DNA of 23,449 bases. It comes from CAIOJG01 sp964477455 (GTDB lineage: Bacteria > Patescibacteriota > Patescibacteriia > Magasanikbacterales > GWA2-37-8). The translations under genes and the position numbers were made by a program. Positions 7,065 to 13,174 of the stretch are shown here, piece by piece. Under the pieces are notes generated by a model. The model was given only the letters and a program-made list of their open reading frames with translations, had not been told where the DNA came from and ran no database searches. Every line of letters begins with the position of its first letter. The stretch's first letter is position 1. Location of the stretch: positions 1 to 23,449 of the forward strand of contig CAYZHG010000033.1 in assembly GCA_964477455.1 (NCBI GenBank), given 5' to 3'.

Positions 7065-7481
7065 ATGTTGATACCAAAAAAAGTAAAACATAGAAAATGG
7101 CAAAAAGGACGCGGTCGTTTCCGTGGTGTTGCTACTCGCAACGTATCCATCGCTTTTGGACTATTTGGTTTAAAAGCAACGACTCAAGGTTGGATTAACA
7201 GCCGTCAGATTGAATCTGCTCGTCGCGTATTGACTCGTTATGTACGCCGTGGTGGTAAGATTTGGATCCGAGTTTTCCCAGATCGTCCAGTTACTAAAAA
7301 AGGTAACGAAGTGCCTATGGGTGGTGGTAAGGGTTCTCCTGATCATTATGTTGCCGTTATCAAGCCTGGAACAATTTTGTTTGAAATGGGTGGTATCACT
7401 CGTGATCAAGCTAAAATTGCGATGGATTTGGCCGGTTACAAACTAGGTGTACGTACTAAATTTATTGAAAAAAAGGCATAA
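7065..7481 (+). CDS. rplP: 50S ribosomal protein L16
   Basis: L16 helps position tRNA at the A site. The 138-aa protein has the family core (RQIESARRVLTRYVRRGGKIWIRVFPD, then PMGGGKGSPDHYVAVIKPG). It is followed after only 12 nt by rpsQ. In most bacteria rpmC (L29) stands in that gap, and here no reading frame of suitable size exists there. Confidence 0.97.
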   Translation: MLIPKKVKHRKWQKGRGRFRGVATRNVSIAFGLFGLKATTQGWINSRQIESARRVLTRYVRRGGKIWIRVFPDRPVTKKGNEVPMGGGKGSPDHYVAVIKPGTILFEMGGITRDQAKIAMDLAGYKLGVRTKFIEKKA

Positions 7482-7493
7482 TCTAAAGATTAT

Positions 7494-7760
7494 ATGGAAA
7501 CAAAAGAAATTAAAAAAATAAGTCGTGAGTTTACTGGTGTAGTAACTAGCTCAGCAATGACTAAAACCATTACTGTTGAAGTTGATCGCATCAAGAAACA
7601 TACGAAATATCCAAAAAGTTTTACTGTTAGTCGCAAATATCATGTTCATGATGAAAAGCAAGAGGCTAAAGTAGGAGACAAAGTGCGTTTTGCAGAATGT
7701 CGTCCACTATCAGCAACCAAACGCTGGAGACTGGTAGAAATTTTAAAAGTTAACGGTTAA
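7494..7760 (+). CDS. rpsQ: 30S ribosomal protein S17
   Basis: S17 is a primary 16S rRNA-binding protein with an OB fold. The 88-aa protein shows FTGVVTSSAMTKTITVEVDR, the YPKSFTVSRKYHVHDE segment and the C-terminal GDKVRFAECRPLSATKRWRLVEI. The extra N-terminal residues METKEIKKISRE are not a remnant of L29 by eye, though they are Lys/Glu-rich. rplN follows after 11 nt. Confidence 0.96.
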   Translation: METKEIKKISREFTGVVTSSAMTKTITVEVDRIKKHTKYPKSFTVSRKYHVHDEKQEAKVGDKVRFAECRPLSATKRWRLVEILKVNG

Positions 7761-7771
7761 CCAGATTTTTT

Positions 7772-8143
7772 ATGATGCAACATCGTTCAATGTTAAAAGT
7801 AGCGGACAATACTGGTGCCAAGAAATTGCAATGTATTCGTGTTTTGGGCGGTTATAAAAAACGCTACGGCCAAATTGGTGATATTATTACTTGTGTAGTA
7901 AAAGAAGCTGCTCCTCACGGCATGGTAAAGAAGAGTGAAGTAGTGCACGTAGTAGTAGTTCGTCAATGTAAAGAAATCCGCCGTGCTGATGGCACTTATA
8001 TTCGTTTTGATGAAAACGCAGGCGTGATCGTAGATCGCAAAACTAAAGAACCAAAAGGAACTCGTATTTTTGGACCTATCGCTCGTGAATTACGTGCAAA
8101 AGGATTCCAGAAAATCATTTCTTTGGCGCCTGAAGTTCTATAA
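7772..8143 (+). CDS. rplN: 50S ribosomal protein L14
   Basis: L14 forms an intersubunit bridge with 16S rRNA. The 123-aa protein has the normal length and motifs: LKVADNTGAKKLQCIRVLGG at residues 8-27, RADGTYIRFDENAGVIV, and the C-terminal GTRIFGPIARELR. Either of two adjacent ATG codons (7772 or 7775) could be the start. It is followed by an unusually long, structured spacer of 83 nt before rplX. Confidence 0.97.
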   Translation: MMQHRSMLKVADNTGAKKLQCIRVLGGYKKRYGQIGDIITCVVKEAAPHGMVKKSEVVHVVVVRQCKEIRRADGTYIRFDENAGVIVDRKTKEPKGTRIFGPIARELRAKGFQKIISLAPEVL

Positions 8144-8156
8144 TATAATAAGTTTC

Positions 8157-8208
8157 TGCGAAACTTGAAATTACGTCGAGTTTCGCAAAAAGAATTAAAA
8201 TTCTTTTT
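8157..8208 (+). promoter_or_regulatory. Two stem-loops between rplN and rplX
   Basis: TGCGAAACT (8157-8165) pairs perfectly with AGTTTCGCA (8179-8187). A second, AT-only-rich stem pairs AAAAAGAATT (8187-8196) with AATTCTTTTT (8199-8208). The second one ends in five T, so it may terminate weakly. No gene fits in the spacer. Confidence 0.5.
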
Positions 8209-8226
8209 AACTCAACTCTAGTAATT

Positions 8227-8535
8227 ATGAAAATTAAATCAAACGACAAAGTAAAAGTTATTAAGGGCAAGGATCGTAGCAAAGAAGGTAAAATCATTCA
8301 AGTTTTTCCAGTTGCCGGTAAAGTAGTGGTCGAAGGATTGAATTTGATGAAAAAACATTTGCGCACTCGCAAAGCTGGAGAAAAAGGTCAAGTGATCGAA
8401 CTTTCTGCTCCTATGCGTGTCGACAATGTTGCATTGGTTTGTCCAAAATGCAATCTCACTACTCGCGTTGGTTTTAAATTAGATGGCAAAGATAAGAAAC
8501 GCGTTTGCCGCAAATGTAAAGAGTTTATTGACTAA
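8227..8535 (+). CDS. rplX: 50S ribosomal protein L24 with zinc ribbon
   Basis: L24 initiates large-subunit assembly and lies near the tunnel exit. The 102-aa protein has the KOW domain at the N-terminus (NDKVKVIKGKDRSKEGKI) and a C-terminal four-cysteine ribbon: C72, C75, C94, C97 in VCPKC and VCRKC. All four cysteines are intact, so zinc binding is likely. The gene is 4 nt from rplE. Confidence 0.96.
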   Translation: MKIKSNDKVKVIKGKDRSKEGKIIQVFPVAGKVVVEGLNLMKKHLRTRKAGEKGQVIELSAPMRVDNVALVCPKCNLTTRVGFKLDGKDKKRVCRKCKEFID

Positions 8536-8539
8536 TATT

Positions 8540-9082
8540 ATGACTCCTAATTTATACCAAAAATACAAAGACGAAATAGTTCCAGCTTTGAAAGCAGAAC
8601 TAAAATTGAAAAATACCATGCAGGTACCAAAAGTTACTAAAGTAGTAATCAATGCTGGTGTTGGTCGTTTTATAAAAGAAGCAGGTTATATCGATAACGT
8701 CGAAAAAACTTTAGCAAAAGTTACCGGACAAAAACCTATTCGTACCAAAGCTAAGAAAGCTATTTCCAACTTTAAAATCAGACAAGGACAGGAAATCGGA
8801 GTAGTAGTTACTTTGCACGGAAAACGTATGTATCAATTTTTGGAAAAATTGATCAATGTAAGTTTTCCACGTATCCGCGATTTCCGCGGTATTACAGACA
8901 AAGCTTTTGATCGCCAAGGAAATTACACTTTGGGCTTAAAAGAAAATACTGCTTTTCCTGAAGTAAAAACTGGTGAAATCGAAAAAATGCACGGTTTGCA
9001 GATCATTATCAACACTACTGCAGTAGATCGCGCAGCCGGAAAAGCATTGTTAACTCATCTAGGTTTTCCTTTTATAAAATAA
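8540..9082 (+). CDS. rplE: 50S ribosomal protein L5
   Basis: L5 binds 5S rRNA and forms part of the central protuberance. The ATG at 8540 gives a 180-aa protein beginning MTPNLYQKYKDEIVPALK, the typical opening and length. The same frame stays open back to an ATG at 8483 inside rplX, but that would add 19 residues unlike L5 and overlap the L24 zinc-ribbon codons, so it was not chosen. Conserved segments include KVTKVVINAGVG, the TGQKPIRTKAKKAISNFKIR stretch and FPRIRDFRG. Confidence 0.96.
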   Translation: MTPNLYQKYKDEIVPALKAELKLKNTMQVPKVTKVVINAGVGRFIKEAGYIDNVEKTLAKVTGQKPIRTKAKKAISNFKIRQGQEIGVVVTLHGKRMYQFLEKLINVSFPRIRDFRGITDKAFDRQGNYTLGLKENTAFPEVKTGEIEKMHGLQIIINTTAVDRAAGKALLTHLGFPFIK

Positions 9083-9085
9083 TAT

Positions 9086-9271
9086 ATGGCTACAGAAGCA
9101 CAAATTTCCAAGTCAAATAAAAAACCAAAATTCTCTTCCCGTATTGTACGTCGCTGCTGGAAATGTGGCCGCAAACGTGCTTTCATCCGCCATTTTGGTT
9201 TGTGCCGCATCTGCTTTCGAGAATTGGCCAACGCTGGTAAATTGCCAGGCGTACGAAAGTCAAGCTGGTAA
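9086..9271 (+). CDS. rpsN: 30S ribosomal protein S14, zinc-binding type Z
   Basis: S14 is a 16S rRNA-binding protein of the small-subunit head. The 61-aa length and four cysteines (C24, C27, C40, C43 in CWKC and CRIC) mark the zinc-containing C+ form rather than the long zinc-free form. The family ending GKLPGVRKSSW is present. It starts 3 nt after the L5 stop. Confidence 0.96.
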   Translation: MATEAQISKSNKKPKFSSRIVRRCWKCGRKRAFIRHFGLCRICFRELANAGKLPGVRKSSW

Positions 9272-9309
9272 TTAATTATATTTTATAACATTAAATAACA
9301 ACTGTATTT

Positions 9310-9699
9310 ATGATGACTGATCCAATCGCGGACATGCTCACTCGCATTCGTAATGCGTACCACGTGCGCAAACATGAAGCGACATTTCCATATTCCAAAC
9401 TAAAGATGAAAATCTGTGAAATTTTGGTACGAGAAGGATATTTGGAAAAAGCTCAACCAAATGAAGATAAATTTCCACAGATCGTAGCTACTCTAAAGTA
9501 TTCTGGACGTAAAGCTGCTTTGGAAAGTATCACAAGAATTAGTAAACCAGGTTCACGATATTATATCCAAGCAGATGCTATCAAAAAAGTATTGAATGGA
9601 TATGGTATAGCAGTTTTGTCTACCTCAAAAGGTATCATGACTGGCAAAGAAGCTCGCGAAGCCAAACTTGGCGGCGAATTGATTTGCGAAGTATATTAA
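9310..9699 (+). CDS. rpsH: 30S ribosomal protein S8
   Basis: S8 binds the central domain of 16S rRNA and in E. coli represses the spc operon. The 129-aa protein opens with DPIADMLTRIRNAY and ends with the conserved LSTSKGIMTGKEAREAKLGGELICEVY. Two consecutive ATG codons (9310, 9313) are possible starts. The 38-nt spacer upstream is AT-rich with no visible structure. Confidence 0.97.
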   Translation: MMTDPIADMLTRIRNAYHVRKHEATFPYSKLKMKICEILVREGYLEKAQPNEDKFPQIVATLKYSGRKAALESITRISKPGSRYYIQADAIKKVLNGYGIAVLSTSKGIMTGKEAREAKLGGELICEVY

Positions 9700-9727
9700 T
9701 CTGACAAAATTATTCTAAATAAAACAT

Positions 9728-10276
9728 ATGTCTCGTATTGGTAAAAAAATTAGAAAAATACCACAAGGCGTAACTGTGGATTTAAAAGGTGATCAATTGG
9801 TTATCAAAGGACCAAAAGGTCAGCTAAGTCTAAAATTACACCCACGTGTTACCGTAGCCACTGCTGACGGTCAACTTACTGTTAGTGTGATCAGCGAAGA
9901 GAACACCAAAGACAAAGCTTTATGGGGAACATTTTCTAGTATTATCGAAAATATGTTAGAAGGTGTAACTGTTGGTTTTAAAAAACAATTGGAAATCAAC
10001 GGTGTTGGTTATAAAGCGAACCTAAAAGGTGAAAGTTTGGTGTTGGAAGTTGGTTTTTCTCATCCTGTAGAATTAAAACCGGAGGCCGGCATTAAATTTG
10101 AAGTTGAAAAAAACGTGATCACAGTTAATGGAATTGATAAACAGATGGTTGGTGAAATGGCTGCTCAGATCCGTAGTACTAAAAAAGTAGAACCTTATAA
10201 AGGCAAAGGCATCAAATATGTTGGTGAAGTAGTACGCCGCAAGGCTGGTAAGACTGCCGCTAAAGGAGCTGCATAA
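9728..10276 (+). CDS. rplF: 50S ribosomal protein L6
   Basis: L6 binds near the sarcin-ricin loop and the factor-binding site. The 182-aa protein has both tandem L6 domains: the N-terminal part opening MSRIGKKIRKIPQGV, and the C-terminal part with EPYKGKGIKYVGEVVRRKAGKTA. Length and order are standard for the spc operon. Confidence 0.97.
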   Translation: MSRIGKKIRKIPQGVTVDLKGDQLVIKGPKGQLSLKLHPRVTVATADGQLTVSVISEENTKDKALWGTFSSIIENMLEGVTVGFKKQLEINGVGYKANLKGESLVLEVGFSHPVELKPEAGIKFEVEKNVITVNGIDKQMVGEMAAQIRSTKKVEPYKGKGIKYVGEVVRRKAGKTAAKGAA

Positions 10277-10301
10277 TTTAGTTTAAAAAATATAAAAAAA
10301 T

Positions 10302-10676
10302 ATGCGAAGATTGACTAAGAAAAATAAAAATGGATTACGCCAAATACGTCACGCACGTGTGCGCGCTCATTTGAGTGGTACACAAGCAAGACCTCGTTTG
10401 TCTGTTTTTCGTAGTTTGAGAAGTATTACTGCTCAGTTGATAAACGACGAGACTGGTAAAACTTTAGCTCAAGCTAGTGGAAAAGAAGTGGCAAAAGAAA
10501 AGGCTGAAGGCCTTACTGGAAAAATTGCTACAGCAAGTTTGGTAGGCAAAAAAATTGCTGAAAAAGCTAAAGCGGCTGGTATTACTAAAGTAGTATTTGA
10601 TCGCGGTGGCTACCAATATCACGGACGCGTTGCGGCTTTGGCCGATGGTGCTCGTGCTGGTGGATTGGAATTTTAA
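10302..10676 (+). CDS. rplR: 50S ribosomal protein L18
   Basis: L18 binds 5S rRNA with L5. The 124-aa protein has RPRLSVFRSLRSITAQLIND near the middle, FDRGGYQYHGRVAALADGARAGGLEF at the end, and a basic N-terminus; all are typical. It lies between rplF and rpsE as in most bacteria. Confidence 0.97.
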   Translation: MRRLTKKNKNGLRQIRHARVRAHLSGTQARPRLSVFRSLRSITAQLINDETGKTLAQASGKEVAKEKAEGLTGKIATASLVGKKIAEKAKAAGITKVVFDRGGYQYHGRVAALADGARAGGLEF

Positions 10677-10698
10677 TTTGTAATATTGATTTAAATTT

Positions 10699-11277
10699 AT
10701 GCAAAAAAGTTTCAAGAGACCAGGAAGAGAAAAAGAAAAATCAGAGTTTGATTCCAATATTTTGGATTTAGCTCGTGTTACTCGCGTTACTGAAGGTGGA
10801 AAACATATGAGTTTTCGTGCTTTGGTAGTAGTTGGTGATCGCAAAGGACGTGTTGGTTTTGGTGTTGAAAAAGGTAAAGACGTTCAGATTGGTGTAGATA
10901 AAGCTACTCGTCAAGCAAAAAAGAACTTGATTAAAGTGCCAATTGTAAACGAAACTATTCCGCACGCAGTTTATATGAAATTTAAGGCTGCCAAAGTGAT
11001 GTTGAAACCAGCTCCAAAAGGTTCTGGTATTATCGCTGGTGGTGCAGTACGTGTAGTATTGGATTTAGCTGGCGTACCAAATGTTTCTTCCAAAATTATT
11101 GGAAAAACAAAAAATAAAATTACTATTATCAAAGCTACTTTTGAAGCTCTAAAAGCTCTACAAGTTAGTGCTCCAAGACACAACACTCGACCTACTCCTG
11201 TTGCAACTTCTCCAGTAAAAGAAGTAAAAGCAGAAGTAAAAGTTAGTGCTGATAAAACTAGCAAAATTAAGAAATAA
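10699..11277 (+). CDS. rpsE: 30S ribosomal protein S5
   Basis: S5 supports translational fidelity and mRNA unwinding at the entry pore. The 192-aa protein contains the N-terminal double-stranded RNA-binding domain (VTRVTEGGKHMSFRALVVVGD, GRVGFGVEKG) and the C-terminal domain (KPAPKGSGIIAGGAVRVVLDLAGV). A Lys/Val/Ala-rich tail of roughly 25 residues extends beyond the usual end. rplO starts 8 nt later, where rpmD (L30) would stand in many bacteria. Confidence 0.97.
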   Translation: MQKSFKRPGREKEKSEFDSNILDLARVTRVTEGGKHMSFRALVVVGDRKGRVGFGVEKGKDVQIGVDKATRQAKKNLIKVPIVNETIPHAVYMKFKAAKVMLKPAPKGSGIIAGGAVRVVLDLAGVPNVSSKIIGKTKNKITIIKATFEALKALQVSAPRHNTRPTPVATSPVKEVKAEVKVSADKTSKIKK

Positions 11278-11285
11278 AATTTTTT

Positions 11286-11726
11286 ATGAAATTAGCCATC
11301 CATACTTTAAAGGCTTCTAAGGGTTCACGCCACACCGCCAAAAAACTTGGCCGTGGTAATGCCTCTGGTCATGGAAATTATTCCGGACATGGTGGTAAAG
11401 GACAAACTGCTCGTTCTGGTGGTAGTCGTGGTTTGAAATTGAAAGGTTTCAAACGCTTGATGCAATCCACTCCAAAATTGCGCGGTTTTACTAGTATTGC
11501 TACTAAACCAACTGAAGTATTTTTGAGTGATTTAGAAAAACATTTTGCCGCTGGTGAAGTTGTTAATCTAGTAACTTTAAAAGAAAAAAATGTTATTGCC
11601 GCTTCTGTAAAAACTGCAAAAGTAGTTGGCACTGGTGAATTAACAAAAAAATTAACAGTTGAAGGTATTAAAACAACTGCTAGCTCAAAAACTGCAATCG
11701 AAAAAGCCGGAGGCGAAGTTAAATAA
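11286..11726 (+). CDS. rplO: 50S ribosomal protein L15
   Basis: L15 is a late-assembling large-subunit protein. The 146-aa protein begins MKLAIHTLKASKGSRHTAKKLGRGNASGHG, with the Gly-rich basic N-terminal region that threads into rRNA (GHGGKGQTARSGG), then a globular C-terminal domain ending in EKAGGEVK. Length is normal and secY follows after 12 nt. Confidence 0.96.
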   Translation: MKLAIHTLKASKGSRHTAKKLGRGNASGHGNYSGHGGKGQTARSGGSRGLKLKGFKRLMQSTPKLRGFTSIATKPTEVFLSDLEKHFAAGEVVNLVTLKEKNVIAASVKTAKVVGTGELTKKLTVEGIKTTASSKTAIEKAGGEVK

Positions 11727-11738
11727 CCCCTTCTTTTT

Positions 11739-13013
11739 ATGTTGGAAAAAATTGAACAAGTTTGGAAGATTAAGGATATTAGAAATAACATATTGTTTGT
11801 TGTCGCCATGTTGGTAGTGTTTCGTTTGGCTTCTCATATTCCAGTTCCTGGAGTAAATGTAGCCAATTTGAAAAACTATCTAGCAGGCAATCAGATTTTG
11901 GGATTGTTGAACGTTTTTTCAGGCGGTACTATGGAAAATTTTTCAGTAATCATGTTGGGCGTTGCTCCATATATTACTGCATCAATTATCTTTCAGTTGC
12001 TTGCAATGATTGTACCAGCTTTAGAAGAAATCACTAAAGAAGGTGAATCTGGTCAACAACGTATCAACATGTATACTCGCTATTTGACTGTACCATTAGC
12101 ATTTTTGCAATCTTTTGGTATGATTCGATTATTACAAAATTCTTCCAGTCCAATTTTGTCCGATCTGACAACTTTTAGAATGATTACAATCATGACCACC
12201 ATCACTGCTGGGACAATGTTCTTGGTATGGTTGGGCGAGTTGATTTCAGAAAAGAAAGTTGGTAATGGAATGTCACTTTTGATTTTTGCTGGCATCGTTT
12301 CTTCATTACCTACTATATTACGTACTGCTTTTGTAAACTATACTCCTGCTGATCTTTACACTTTTGTAATGATGGCTGGTGTAGCGATTTTGACTGTAGT
12401 AGGTGTGGTATTTATCAATGAAGGTCAACGTAATATCCCAGTAAACTACGCCAAACAAATGCGTGGTAATCATGTTTACGGTGGTTCATCTTCACATTTA
12501 CCAATTCGTGTAAATATGTCTGGTGTGATTCCAATTATCTTTGCTATTTCCTTGGTATTATTTCCACCAATGGTTGCACAGTTTTTTGTACATGCTCGTA
12601 GTGCTTGGTTATCTACTTTGGCTGTCAAAACTATTGCATTATTTCAAGATCAAGTATTTTACGGTGTTGCATATTTTTTGTTAGTATTTTTCTTTACATA
12701 CTTCTATACTGCGGTAATTTTCCATCCACAAAAAATTGCGGAAAATTTACAACGTCAAGGTGGATTTATTCCTGGTATTCGTCCAGGCAAAGAAACTGAA
12801 AAATATTTAGGAATGACTGTAAATCGTATCAATTTAATCGGTGCTACTTTCTTGGGCTTGATCGCTATTTTACCTTTATTGGTTGAAGGAGCTTCTGGCT
12901 CTACTTCATTCAAGATTGGTGGTACTAGTTTGCTTATCGTCGTAGCTGTGGCTATTGAGGCGGCGAAGCAGATTGAATCTCAGGTGACGATGCATGAATA
13001 CGATCGTATTTAA
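11739..13013 (+). CDS. secY: Protein translocase subunit SecY
   Basis: SecY forms the membrane channel for Sec-dependent export with SecE. The 424-aa protein shows about ten hydrophobic helices, the opening segment ILFVVAMLVVFRLASHIPVPG, the plug-region surroundings LNVFSGGTMENFSVIMLGVAPYITASII, and the large cytoplasmic loop residues GQRNIPVNYAKQ. The C-terminus IEAAKQIESQVTMHEYDRI is conserved. It closes the ribosomal cluster: adk, map, infA, rpmJ and the S13-S11-S4-rpoA-L17 group do not follow, so that block must be elsewhere in the genome. A strong terminator structure ends the transcript. The secretion and envelope genes on the other strand depend on this channel for export. Confidence 0.97.
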   Translation: MLEKIEQVWKIKDIRNNILFVVAMLVVFRLASHIPVPGVNVANLKNYLAGNQILGLLNVFSGGTMENFSVIMLGVAPYITASIIFQLLAMIVPALEEITKEGESGQQRINMYTRYLTVPLAFLQSFGMIRLLQNSSSPILSDLTTFRMITIMTTITAGTMFLVWLGELISEKKVGNGMSLLIFAGIVSSLPTILRTAFVNYTPADLYTFVMMAGVAILTVVGVVFINEGQRNIPVNYAKQMRGNHVYGGSSSHLPIRVNMSGVIPIIFAISLVLFPPMVAQFFVHARSAWLSTLAVKTIALFQDQVFYGVAYFLLVFFFTYFYTAVIFHPQKIAENLQRQGGFIPGIRPGKETEKYLGMTVNRINLIGATFLGLIAILPLLVEGASGSTSFKIGGTSLLIVVAVAIEAAKQIESQVTMHEYDRI

Positions 13014-13036
13014 AAATACATTTCTCAAATTATCAT

Positions 13037-13144
13037 AAAAAAACACAGGTTACAACCACTCTTTCGCTTTTTTCAACCGCGAGGTTGAAAGGATGAGCCT
13101 TGGCTCATAACCCGCTTAAGAGTAATTGTAACCTGTGTTTTTTT
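13037..13144 (+). terminator. Multi-branched terminator after secY
   Basis: The outer stem AAAAAAACACAGGTTACAA (13037-13055) pairs with TTGTAACCTGTGTTTTTTT (13126-13144) across 19 positions. Inside are ACTCTT/AAGAGT (13058-13063 with 13118-13123), a hairpin TTTCAACC-GCGA-GGTTGAAA (13071-13090) with a GNRA loop, and ATGAGC-CTTG-GCTCAT (13093-13108). The T-run at the 3' end fits intrinsic termination, and the matching A-run could serve the other strand. The interior is more elaborate than a terminator needs. Confidence 0.75.
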
Positions 13145-13160
13145 ATTCTTCATTTTGGTA

Positions 13161-13166
13161 TATAAT
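13161..13166 (+). promoter_or_regulatory. -10 element of recG, predicted leaderless
   Basis: A perfect TATAAT ends 8 nt before the recG ATG at 13175, placing the start site at or within 2-3 nt of the codon. The -35 region overlaps the T-run of the preceding terminator and does not match consensus. Confidence 0.45.
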
Positions 13167-13174
13167 CAATAGAT

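Noticed and set aside
7240..7446. Alternative +1 frame of 68 codons in rplP
   Set aside because: It is fully inside a well-supported L16 gene and has no start signal of its own.
8483..8539. Longer start for L5 inside rplX
   Set aside because: It would add 19 residues not seen in L5 and overlap the L24 zinc-ribbon codons. The ATG at 8540 gives the family N-terminus.
13014..13174. Possible tRNA, because of the cloverleaf-like fold
   Set aside because: There is no T-loop consensus, no anticodon arm of the correct size and no CCA-adjacent acceptor stem. The long A/T-flanked outer stem is that of a terminator.
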